From an uncultured Eubacteriales bacterium (GTDB lineage Bacteria; Bacillota; Clostridia; Oscillospirales; Acutalibacteraceae): 5,682 nt of DNA. The notes under the pieces are model-generated. The model made no database searches and was not told the origin of the DNA. It worked only from the letters and a program-made list of their open reading frames with translations. The stretch is from assembly GCA_900317215.1 (NCBI GenBank), contig ONFW01000168.1, positions 1-5,682 on the forward strand. Reading direction: 5' to 3'. Positions 1 through 4,559 of this stretch are shown piece by piece (the first letter of the stretch is position 1; each line of letters starts with the position of its first letter). The translations under genes were made by a program, and so were the position numbers.

Positions 1-80
1 GGGATTCGAACCCTCGAAACGGTTGTAGCCGTTTACACGATTTCCAATCGTGCTCCTTCGGCCAGCTCGGACAACTCTCC
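1..80 (-). tRNA. tRNA-Ser (anticodon GGA), 3' end cut by the window
   Basis: Read on the minus strand from base 80, the sequence folds as a class II tRNA. The acceptor strand is GGAGAGT, followed by TG and a D stem TCC/GGA. The anticodon stem is CACGA/TCGTG around the loop TTGGAAA, with anticodon GGA at 45-43. A long variable arm (AAACGG/CCGTTT) and a T loop TTCGAAT follow. The long variable arm and the anticodon identify a serine tRNA reading UCC and UCU. The last bases of the T stem, the 3' acceptor strand and the discriminator base lie outside the window. A well-formed promoter lies just upstream. Confidence 0.95.
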
Positions 81-119
81 AAAGTAATATAATGTATTCT
101 GTGCCTAAAGCACTTTGAT

Positions 120-148
120 ATTATATCATACCGCTTTTGATAATGCAA
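120..148 (-). promoter_or_regulatory. promoter of tRNA-Ser
   Basis: On the minus strand, TTGCAT (148-143) and TATAAT (125-120) are separated by exactly 17 bases. TGA directly precedes the -10 hexamer, giving an extended -10. Transcription would start near 113, leaving a leader of about 30 bases before the tRNA 5' end at 80. The promoter lies in the spacer after the small minus-strand gene, so the tRNA probably has its own promoter, although read-through from that gene is possible because I see no terminator between them. Confidence 0.75.
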
Positions 149-190
149 GAGTTTTTTAATAAATATTTCTATTGTTTTCTCTGCTTAAAT

Positions 191-448
191 CTATTGACCT
201 GCATCTTTGCCTTCATTGCGAATGTACTCTATCATATCCTCCCTGCCGCTTTTCGTCATAGGAAATGTCCTCTCAGCTATTATCCCATCCTTGCTCTTTT
301 CATAACAGAACATTCCCAGCCATATCTTCACTGTCATCATGCCTTCCTTTACATCGGGCAGGATTATATAATGAAATTTATACTTGCACTCAGTGTACGG
401 ATTGTCATTCGCAAACCATTCTATTCCGGGCAGACTTTCACATAACAT
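191..448 (-). CDS. small hypothetical protein, 85 residues
   Basis: I do not recognise a named family. The frame is open further upstream to an ATG at 490, but the ATG at 448 is preferred because AGAGGAG stands 8 bases before it, and the upstream ATG would lie inside an AT-rich stretch holding TATAAT. The product starts MLCESLPGIEWF and has no signal peptide or membrane segment. It has aromatic-rich strand-like segments (HYIIL, VKIWLGMFCY) and an acidic/basic helix-like tail (GREDMIEYIRNEGKDAG). This layout suggests a small soluble alpha/beta protein. It is divergent from cysK and codirectional with the tRNA gene downstream. A true gene is likely from the ribosome binding site and the protein-like composition; its role is unknown. 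Confidence 0.7.
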   Translation of the reverse strand: MLCESLPGIEWFANDNPYTECKYKFHYIILPDVKEGMMTVKIWLGMFCYEKSKDGIIAERTFPMTKSGREDMIEYIRNEGKDAGQ

Positions 449-456
449 TTGCTCTT

Positions 457-463
457 CTCCTCT
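457..463 (-). promoter_or_regulatory. ribosome binding site deciding the start of the 85-residue ORF
   Basis: AGAGGAG on the minus strand lies 8 bases before the ATG at 448. The alternative ATG at 490 has no such site, so this motif selects the shorter product. Confidence 0.7.
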
Positions 464-481
464 TTCTTTTGCATATATAAT

Positions 482-487
482 ATTATA
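482..487 (-). promoter_or_regulatory. possible -10 element for the 85-residue ORF
   Basis: A perfect TATAAT hexamer on the minus strand lies about 34 bases before the chosen start codon. No convincing -35 hexamer is found at 16 to 18 bases spacing, so this is only a weak promoter call. Confidence 0.35.
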
Positions 488-552
488 CATTTTTGTATGC
501 CGCTATTGTTCTGCTGTCGAAAAATAAAACACTTTTCTTTTCAGTAATGTTA

Positions 553-561
553 TGGTAAAAT
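553..561 (+). promoter_or_regulatory. possible extended -10 promoter of cysK
   Basis: TGG followed by TAAAAT (556-561) fits an extended -10 element. The -35 region 17 bases upstream is a poor match (TTTTCT). Transcription would begin near 568 and give a leader of about 33 bases. That is too short for a T-box or S-box riboswitch, so cysteine-responsive control, if any, would have to act through a protein. Confidence 0.4.
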
Positions 562-600
562 ATTAGGGTATGAATAATAAAGAAATAAGAGGTCGGAAAA

Positions 601-1530
601 ATGGTATATAATAATATTTTAGAAGCAATAGGTCATACGCCTATGATAAGGCTGAACCGAATGAATAAACCGGGCAATGCGGAAATACTTGTTAAGTTTG
701 AAGGGCTTAACGTAGGCGGCTCAATCAAAACAAGAACAGCCTATAATATGATAAGGATAGCAGAAAAAGAGGGCAGGATCCGTCCCGATACGATAATAGT
801 AGAGCCGACAAGCGGAAATCAGGGCATCGGTCTTGCTCTTGTAGGCGCTGTAAAGGGCTATAAAACGATAATTATAATGCCTGATTCCGTAAGCGAGGAA
901 CGGCGCAAGCTTGTAAAGCATTACGGCGCAGACGTTATCCTTATTCACGACAACGGCGATATCGGCAAATGCATTCAGGAATGTCTTGATACAGCACTTA
1001 ATATGGCAAAAAACGATCCAAGGGTCTTTGTTCCTCAGCAATTCGAGAACGAGAACAATGTATTTGCTCATAAGTATTACACTGCTCTTGAGATACTTGA
1101 GCAGACGGCAGGCAAGATCGACGGCTTTTGCTCCGGAATAGGCACAGGAGGCACAATTACAGGAATAGGAGAAACTCTGAAAAAGCAGTATCCCGACATA
1201 GAGATATGGGCAGTAGAGCCGGAAAATGCCGCTATCCTCGCAGGCGGAACAATAGGCACACATTTGCAAATGGGCATTGGCGACGGCATAATCCCGTCTA
1301 TCCTGAACACAAGCATCTATGACCATATTTATATCGTCAGCGACGAGGAAGCGATAAGAACGGCTCAGCAGCTTGCTTCACTCGAGGGTATTATGTGCGG
1401 TATTTCCGCAGGCACGAATGTTGCCGCCGCTCTTAAGCTTGCCGAAAAGCTTGGAGCCGGCAAAACTGTAGTAACGATACTTCCCGACACTGCAGAAAGA
1501 TATTTTTCAACTCCTCTGTTTGACGAATAA
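601..1530 (+). CDS. cysK: cysteine synthase (O-acetylserine sulfhydrylase), PLP-dependent
   Basis: The enzyme makes L-cysteine from O-acetylserine and sulfide in the cytosol, using pyridoxal phosphate. At 309 residues it has normal family length. Landmarks are the N-terminal IGHTPMIRLN (10-19), the PLP lysine in GGSIKTR (K43), the substrate loop PTSGNQG (69-75), QQFEN (146-150), the glycine-rich phosphate-binding loop GIGTGGT (179-185), GISAGTN (267-273; S269 would contact the PLP ring nitrogen) and ILPDTAERYFS near the end. AAGAGG lies 8 bases before the ATG. It appears monocistronic, with a strong terminator downstream. GGSIKTR and SGNQG differ from the textbook GGSVKDR and SGNTG; from memory this variant is common in Firmicutes, so the call stays cysteine synthase. 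A relative using another beta-substituted serine or homocysteine cannot be fully excluded. Confidence 0.93.
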   Translation: MVYNNILEAIGHTPMIRLNRMNKPGNAEILVKFEGLNVGGSIKTRTAYNMIRIAEKEGRIRPDTIIVEPTSGNQGIGLALVGAVKGYKTIIIMPDSVSEERRKLVKHYGADVILIHDNGDIGKCIQECLDTALNMAKNDPRVFVPQQFENENNVFAHKYYTALEILEQTAGKIDGFCSGIGTGGTITGIGETLKKQYPDIEIWAVEPENAAILAGGTIGTHLQMGIGDGIIPSILNTSIYDHIYIVSDEEAIRTAQQLASLEGIMCGISAGTNVAAALKLAEKLGAGKTVVTILPDTAERYFSTPLFDE

Positions 1531-1556
1531 CGATTAAAAAATCGCTGTCGTCAAAC
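1518..1556 (+). other. stem-loop straddling the cysK stop codon
   Basis: GTTTGACGA (1518-1526) pairs perfectly with TCGTCAAAC (1548-1556). Inside it, CGATT (1531-1535) pairs with AATCG (1540-1544) around an AAAA loop. The TAA stop (1528-1530) sits in the internal loop. A second small hairpin, GAATG/CATTC (1557-1561 with 1568-1572), follows directly. There is no U tract, so this is not an intrinsic terminator; an mRNA-stabilising or processing role is possible. Confidence 0.5.
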
Positions 1557-1615
1557 GAATGGCACGACATTCTTTCGGCAAAACATATTTCTGCTCCCAA
1601 GGTCATATTTAACAG

Positions 1616-1660
1616 AAACAGGCACGGTGAAATGGAAACGAACGCCGTGCCTGTTTTTTT
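1616..1660 (+). terminator. intrinsic terminator of cysK
   Basis: A perfect 12-base stem (1616-1627 with 1645-1656, core CAGGCACGG/CCGTGCCTG) encloses a 17-base loop and runs into seven T residues (1654-1660). It lies about 85 bases after the cysK stop. Confidence 0.9.
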
Positions 1661-1852
1661 CGTCTATTATCATATTCAACGACCTGAGCATTGCCAAGAT
1701 ACGCAGTCCCGTCCGACAGGCCATTATATTATTGAATTAACGTCGGCAGCGCATTTTAACGCTGAAGCTGAAAAGGTCAGCTTGTCGCATATACCAAGCC
1801 ATACGCCGCCCTATATTAACATAGTATTACAAAACAGAACTGATGATCTCAG
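1661..1852. other. intergenic region with several inverted repeats, no supported gene
   Basis: This stretch lies between two terminators that face each other. The open frames crossing it run through terminator hairpins and lack ribosome binding sites. It holds three short perfect inverted repeats in a row: CCGAC/GTCGG (1713-1717 with 1742-1746), CAGCG/CGCTG (1747-1751 with 1760-1764) and AAGCTGA/TCAGCTT (1765-1771 with 1777-1783). It could be a structured RNA, an interspersed repeat or a gene remnant; nothing visible decides between these. Confidence 0.35.
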
Positions 1853-1886
1853 AAAAAAACACGGCGCCCGTAGACGGACACCGTGT
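1853..1886 (-). terminator. intrinsic terminator of the 565-residue surface protein gene
   Basis: On the minus strand, bases 1886-1875 pair with 1870-1859 (outer part ACACGG/CCGTGT, with two G-U pairs inside) around a 4-base loop. This is a 12-pair stem followed by a run of T. It starts about 15 bases after the stop codon at 1901. Confidence 0.88.
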
Positions 1887-1900
1887 AATTGATTATCTGA

Positions 1901-3598
1901 TCACTGCTGCTTCGGGGTCACATCGACAACGGGATTTATCACGCTGTCAGGTGTTTTTGTCAGCGGAACAGGAGGTGCAGGGGGTGCAGGAGGTGCAGGA
2001 GGTGCAGGGGGTGCAGGGGGATTGTTGCTTCCGCCGTTATTGTCCTTCTTTTTCTTATTCTTGACAACAACTATAATGATAACAACAATTATTATGATAA
2101 GCACAAGAAGTATGATGAGCCATATCCATATGCAGATGCCCAGCGGCGCAGGGCAGTTGTGGCACACATGGCACTTGCTCTCCTCGGGCTTGCTCTGCTC
2201 AGTCTTGCTAACCTCGCTTACAGGAGTGCTTACCGCAGGCTTGCTCTCCTCGGTATTGCTTACCTCGCTTACAGGAGTGCTTACCACAGGCTTGCTCTCC
2301 TCCTGAACGCTTGATTCAACAACAGAATGCTCCTCGGGCTTGCTCATCTCCTGAGCGCCAAATGTGAGCACCTCGGAATAATCGGTATAGAACTCGCCTA
2401 TATATTCACCGTTATAGCTGTTATACTGATTGCACCAATAGCGAGCTCTCAGCTCAATGGGAGATCCGTTTTCAATGACAACATCAGGGGTGCTTACGCC
2501 TGCTTCACTGTTCTGATAGATAATATCCTCTGCAAGGTTCTGAAGCGCAATAATACATTCACCTGCGGTGACGTCACCGCCGCCCTGTAGCGATACCCAT
2601 TTTCCTCCCGGCACTCTTGCCTCCCAATCAACACGGATGAAGCCTCCGAATGCAGAAATATTAGAAACGGCTTTTTTGAGATCATCGGGTACTGTAAGAG
2701 TAACTGCGATCTGGGGATAGCCATTGAACTCATCGGGGTAATACTTCAGATCTGAAATAACAGGAGGTGCCAGAGTATCCTTAGTATAGGGCTTAAAACC
2801 TTCTGCCTCCTTGCCGTAGGCGCCGTATTCTGACCATTCGGAAACGATCGGAACATTATTGCCGTCCTTGTCGCGTACCTCAATCGCCCAGCGCGCGCGC
2901 AAATATGCGGTATGCTGTGTATAATCAATTTTAATAGCCTGCTCATGTGTATCGGGGTCTACCTCAACAAGGGTATACTGATCGTCCTTGAGCTGATTTT
3001 TAAGTCCCGGAATAAGGTCGTTGCCATAGAACCATGCGTTATATTCGGCTCTTTCCTCCTCGGACTCGCTCGGATCGTTGTCGATATTCCTGCCGCGAAG
3101 CACCCAGCATTCGTTCATTGTTGTGGCATAGGTAAGACAATCCATAACATCCCATTCGCCTACGCGGGACTGATTGTTCTTGTCATGTCCCCAGCCGGAA
3201 AATTCCTTCAGACCTTCCTCATTTGTCCACTCCTCGCCGTCCCAATACTCAGTGCAATGCCAGCCGTTAACAGGGTCGTCAATAGCCCAGTCTATCTGAG
3301 TGTTGATAAACAGATCATCAATGCCGTAATCTTTAAGAAGCTTCTCGCATGTGGCGTCATGGCTGTTAGGGTCACCCATCTCGCTCATCCATTCACACAT
3401 ACTGTCTCCCATAGACCATGAAACATTGAGTGTTGTAAAAGAATCACCCTCACCGGTACCGGACACCGTGACAGCGATTGGCGCAGTAACCTCAAAGGGC
3501 AGCTTATAGCCCTTGAGATCGGTCTCTGCAGATACCTCCAAAGCGGCGCACGACACAAGAATAGCAGCACATGAAAATATCGCTAAAGCTTTTTTCAT
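1901..3598 (-). CDS. secreted, membrane-anchored surface protein with Fn3-like modules and proline-rich C-terminal tail
   Basis: The 565-residue product is not a named family I recognise. A signal peptide spans about 1-24 (cleavage after VSA). The outside part (25-415) seems to hold two related Fn3-like beta-sandwich modules: the pairs FINTQIDWAI (97-106)/FIRVDWEARV (320-329) and AYLRARWAIE (231-240)/IELRARYWCN (381-390) look alike. A Ser/Glu/Pro linker with two 17-residue repeats follows (433-466), then a Cys cluster CHVCHNC (476-482) with C489, a membrane segment (about 487-512), a KNKKKK stop-transfer patch, and a tail of PPA repeats (527-545), predicted cytosolic. AGGAGG lies 7 bases before the ATG. 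LVSC (14-17) resembles a lipobox, but the later cleavage site and C-terminal anchor argue against a lipoprotein. Adhesion, sensing or polysaccharide binding are all possible; no catalytic motif is visible. Confidence 0.88.
   Translation of the reverse strand: MKKALAIFSCAAILVSCAALEVSAETDLKGYKLPFEVTAPIAVTVSGTGEGDSFTTLNVSWSMGDSMCEWMSEMGDPNSHDATCEKLLKDYGIDDLFINTQIDWAIDDPVNGWHCTEYWDGEEWTNEEGLKEFSGWGHDKNNQSRVGEWDVMDCLTYATTMNECWVLRGRNIDNDPSESEEERAEYNAWFYGNDLIPGLKNQLKDDQYTLVEVDPDTHEQAIKIDYTQHTAYLRARWAIEVRDKDGNNVPIVSEWSEYGAYGKEAEGFKPYTKDTLAPPVISDLKYYPDEFNGYPQIAVTLTVPDDLKKAVSNISAFGGFIRVDWEARVPGGKWVSLQGGGDVTAGECIIALQNLAEDIIYQNSEAGVSTPDVVIENGSPIELRARYWCNQYNSYNGEYIGEFYTDYSEVLTFGAQEMSKPEEHSVVESSVQEESKPVVSTPVSEVSNTEESKPAVSTPVSEVSKTEQSKPEESKCHVCHNCPAPLGICIWIWLIILLVLIIIIVVIIIVVVKNKKKKDNNGGSNNPPAPPAPPAPPAPPAPPVPLTKTPDSVINPVVDVTPKQQ
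1967..2020 (-). repeat. 9-base tandem repeat coding for PPA units
   Basis: Six consecutive 9-base units, reading GGTGCAGGG or GGTGCAGGA on the plus strand, encode five PPA and one PPV. They form the proline-rich tail (residues 527-544) of the surface protein. In-frame units of this kind can gain or lose copies by slippage. Confidence 0.85.
2201..2302 (-). repeat. two 51-base tandem repeats in the linker of the surface protein
   Basis: Two adjacent 51-base units encode EESKP(V/A)VSTPVSEVS(N/K)T, residues 433-449 and 450-466. A partial third (EQSKPEESK) follows. They form the linker between the extracellular modules and the Cys cluster and membrane segment. The near-identity of the DNA suggests a recent duplication. 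Confidence 0.85.
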
Positions 3599-3641
3599 GA
3601 TAATACCTCCTGAAATTTATTTAACACAGTATCAAAAAACG

Positions 3642-3653
3642 ATCAATTTTGAT
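3642..3653. promoter_or_regulatory. palindrome at the predicted transcription start of the surface protein gene
   Basis: ATCAA-TT-TTGAT is a perfect 12-base palindrome placed at about +1 to +12 of the predicted minus-strand transcript, a usual operator position. A further ATCAA half lies at 3631-3635. Short AT-rich palindromes arise often by chance in such spacers. Confidence 0.3.
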
Positions 3654-3659
3654 AAAAAG

Positions 3660-3692
3660 ATTATATCACAGCAATAATACATTTTCAATAGT
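3660..3692 (-). promoter_or_regulatory. promoter of the 565-residue surface protein
   Basis: On the minus strand, TTGAAA (3688-3683) and a perfect TATAAT (3665-3660) are 17 bases apart, and TGA before the -10 gives an extended -10. Transcription would start near 3653, leaving a leader of about 55 bases. The block starting at ACTA (3692) is closely similar over 33 bases to the promoter at 4248-4280 in front of the microprotein and lipoprotein operon. Confidence 0.85.
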
Positions 3693-3698
3693 ATAATT

Positions 3699-3748
3699 CC
3701 GAAATTGCTGTAATTGAATGTAGGCTTAACCGGAAATAATAATTGAAT
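3699..3748. repeat. imperfect direct repeat upstream of the surface protein promoter
   Basis: CCGAAAT followed by TAATTGAAT (3699-3705, 3711-3719) recurs as CCGGAAAT followed by TAATTGAAT (3730-3737, 3740-3748), shifted by about 30 bases. The copies lie just upstream of the -35 element and could bind an activator or be a duplicated spacer. The region is AT-rich, which lowers confidence. Confidence 0.35.
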
Positions 3749-3799
3749 TTTTTAATTTTTTGGCCAGACAAACACCCAACGGCTCTGAATACAAACAAT

Positions 3800-3837
3800 T
3801 CAGCCGCGCTCCTGTTTGCTTGCAGGGACACGGCTGA
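3800..3837 (-). terminator. hairpin after the XRE regulator gene, weak terminator
   Basis: TCAGCCG (3800-3806) pairs with CGGCTGA (3831-3837), with further imperfect pairing of CTCCTG and CAGGG inside. It begins 9 bases after the minus-strand stop codon. Read on the minus strand it is followed by AATTGTTTG rather than a clean T run, so termination may be weak. Its sequence, loop included, resembles the plus-strand terminator at 5529-5568. Confidence 0.55.
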
Positions 3838-3845
3838 TCAGCATT

Positions 3846-4184
3846 TCAGATCATATCAACAATACTTTTTAATATTACTATTATTTTCTTTTGAGAATCA
3901 AGCGAAAGTGTTTGTACAAGATCATATGCTATAAAAGGGTAATTGTTCTCATTACTAATACTATCAGAAGAATCTATTTTTTCAAAAAGCATACTCATTG
4001 AAACAGAAAGACCGGCGGTTATTTTGTATATGCTTTCTATAGTAGTATTTTTTTCGCCGCGTTCAACCTGTCCGATATAAGTTGGATGCAGCTCACATTT
4101 TTCGGCAAGTTCTTCCTGACTCAGCTTTTGCTGTACGCGATAGTTTCTTATTCTTTTGCCGATCTCAACTGACAGATCACTCAT
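3846..4184 (-). CDS. XRE-family helix-turn-helix transcriptional regulator
   Basis: This is a small cytosolic DNA-binding protein. Counted from the ATG at 4184 it has 112 residues. The N-terminal two thirds is a classic XRE/Cro-type domain: IGKRIRNYRVQQKLSQEELAEKC, then the recognition helix in HPTYIGQVERGEKN, then TTIESIYKITAGLSVSMSMLFEKI. The remaining roughly 40 residues (NYPFIAYDLVQTLSLDSQKKIIVILKSIVDM) look helical and may mediate dimerisation or ligand sensing. A GTG at 4193 would add three residues, but AAAGG would then be only 3 bases away; neither start has a strong site. The gene diverges from the microprotein and lipoprotein operon across a spacer of iteron-like repeats, the usual layout for an autoregulated local repressor. 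It is much more AT-rich than cysK (13 G/C in 3841-3900 against 31 in 901-960). Confidence 0.92.
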   Translation of the reverse strand: MSDLSVEIGKRIRNYRVQQKLSQEELAEKCELHPTYIGQVERGEKNTTIESIYKITAGLSVSMSMLFEKIDSSDSISNENNYPFIAYDLVQTLSLDSQKKIIVILKSIVDMI

Positions 4185-4201
4185 TATCAACACCGACCTT
4201 T

Positions 4202-4230
4202 CAATACTTATATATAGTATATAAATATTG
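4202..4230. promoter_or_regulatory. dyad overlapping the probable regulator promoter region
   Basis: CAATACTTATA (4202-4212) is a near-inverted copy of TATAAATATTG (4220-4230), separated by 7 bases. A TATACT hexamer on the minus strand (4221-4216) inside the dyad could be the -10 of the XRE gene, though no good -35 is seen. Binding here would fit autorepression of the regulator. Confidence 0.4.
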
Positions 4231-4320
4231 AAAATAAAATTGCACAGACTATTGATATTGTTTTGTTCTTGTGATATACTATAGATATTGAAAATAGTTT
4301 TTTATGCACTATTGATATTC
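4220..4320 (+). repeat. four iteron-like copies of TATWGATATTG at 30-base spacing
   Basis: The 11-base copies start at 4220 (TATAAATATTG), 4250 (TATTGATATTG), 4280 (TATAGATATTG) and 4310 (TATTGATATTC), each exactly 30 bases apart. The pattern comes from a degenerate 60-base tandem duplication (4221-4280 and 4281-4340), within which ATATTGAAAATA and ACTATTGATATT recur at exactly 60 bases. Thirty bases is close to three helical turns, so the copies would lie on the same face of the DNA. They are probable operators for the adjacent XRE regulator. Confidence 0.65.
4248..4280 (+). promoter_or_regulatory. promoter of the microprotein and lipoprotein operon
   Basis: TTGATA (4252-4257) and TATACT (4275-4280) are 17 bases apart, each one mismatch from consensus, with TGA before the -10. 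Transcription would start near 4287, giving a leader of about 80 bases. Iteron copy 2 (4250-4260) covers the -35, and copy 3 (4280-4290) abuts the -10 and covers the start site, so a bound regulator would block polymerase. A decayed copy, TTGATA-17-TATGTT, lies 60 bases further on (4312-4340). Confidence 0.72.
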
Positions 4321-4367
4321 TTTTGTGTAATATTTATGTTTAATAGTATATTTTAAAGGAGGCTTTT

Positions 4368-4559
4368 ATGGAAAAGAAATACTTATACAACAAACAAACC
4401 CATGCCCTGCACATCAGAGGTTTTTGCTGTCATGCTAAGGGAGTCAGTAACTACCTTCCCTTTGATTCGGAAGATGAAGCGATAACCTTTGATAGTCGTG
4501 CAAGTATGTGTAAGCTATGTAAAAAAGAACGTGATAAGAAATTGGAGGTATTGTTATGA
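4368..4559 (+). CDS. 63-residue Cys/His microprotein, probable zinc-binding fold
   Basis: The product starts MEKKYLYNKQTHALHIRGFCCHAKG and ends with SMCKLCKKERDKKLEVLL. The likely metal ligands are H15, C20 or C21 (or H22), C48 and C51. The pattern of a YLYN(K)xxxxxHxxxxC strand, an acidic SEDEAI helix and a final CKxC resembles the short Ada-type zinc-binding domains that occur as stand-alone proteins or as tails of surface proteins in Firmicutes; this family assignment is from memory and only tentative. There is no signal peptide. AAAGGAGG lies 5 bases before the ATG. The stop codon overlaps the next start as ATGA, so translation of the two is probably coupled. It may bind nucleic acid, metal or protein; the sequence does not say which. 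Confidence 0.82.
   Translation: MEKKYLYNKQTHALHIRGFCCHAKGVSNYLPFDSEDEAITFDSRASMCKLCKKERDKKLEVLL

Noticed and set aside
137..480. Plus-strand open frames of 102 and 71 codons opposite the 85-residue gene
   Set aside because: No ribosome binding site, and the second runs over the ribosome binding site and start of the minus-strand gene, which has better support.
562..600. T-box or S-box riboswitch upstream of cysK
   Set aside because: The likely leader is only about 33 bases, with no specifier stem-loop and no terminator/antiterminator pair.
721..1326. Long minus-strand open frames inside cysK
   Set aside because: They are antisense to an unambiguous cysteine synthase; the Cys/Tyr-rich translation is typical of a shadow frame.
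1632..1892. Plus-strand open frame of 86 codons after cysK
   Set aside because: It starts inside the cysK terminator, ends in the opposite-strand terminator and has no ribosome binding site; the encoded protein has no recognisable feature.
2912..3421. 169-codon plus-strand open frame antisense to the surface protein
   Set aside because: The minus-strand frame has a signal peptide, ribosome binding site, promoter and terminator; the plus-strand frame has none of these.
3542..3560. Lipobox LVSC in the signal peptide of the 565-residue protein
   Set aside because: A normal signal peptidase I site (VSA) follows 7 residues later, and the protein already has a C-terminal membrane anchor; lipidation remains only a minor possibility.
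4220..4320. CRISPR array or replication-origin iterons
   Set aside because: The repeats are only about 11 bases and degenerate, lie in a promoter spacer next to a regulator gene, and no cas or initiator gene is nearby.
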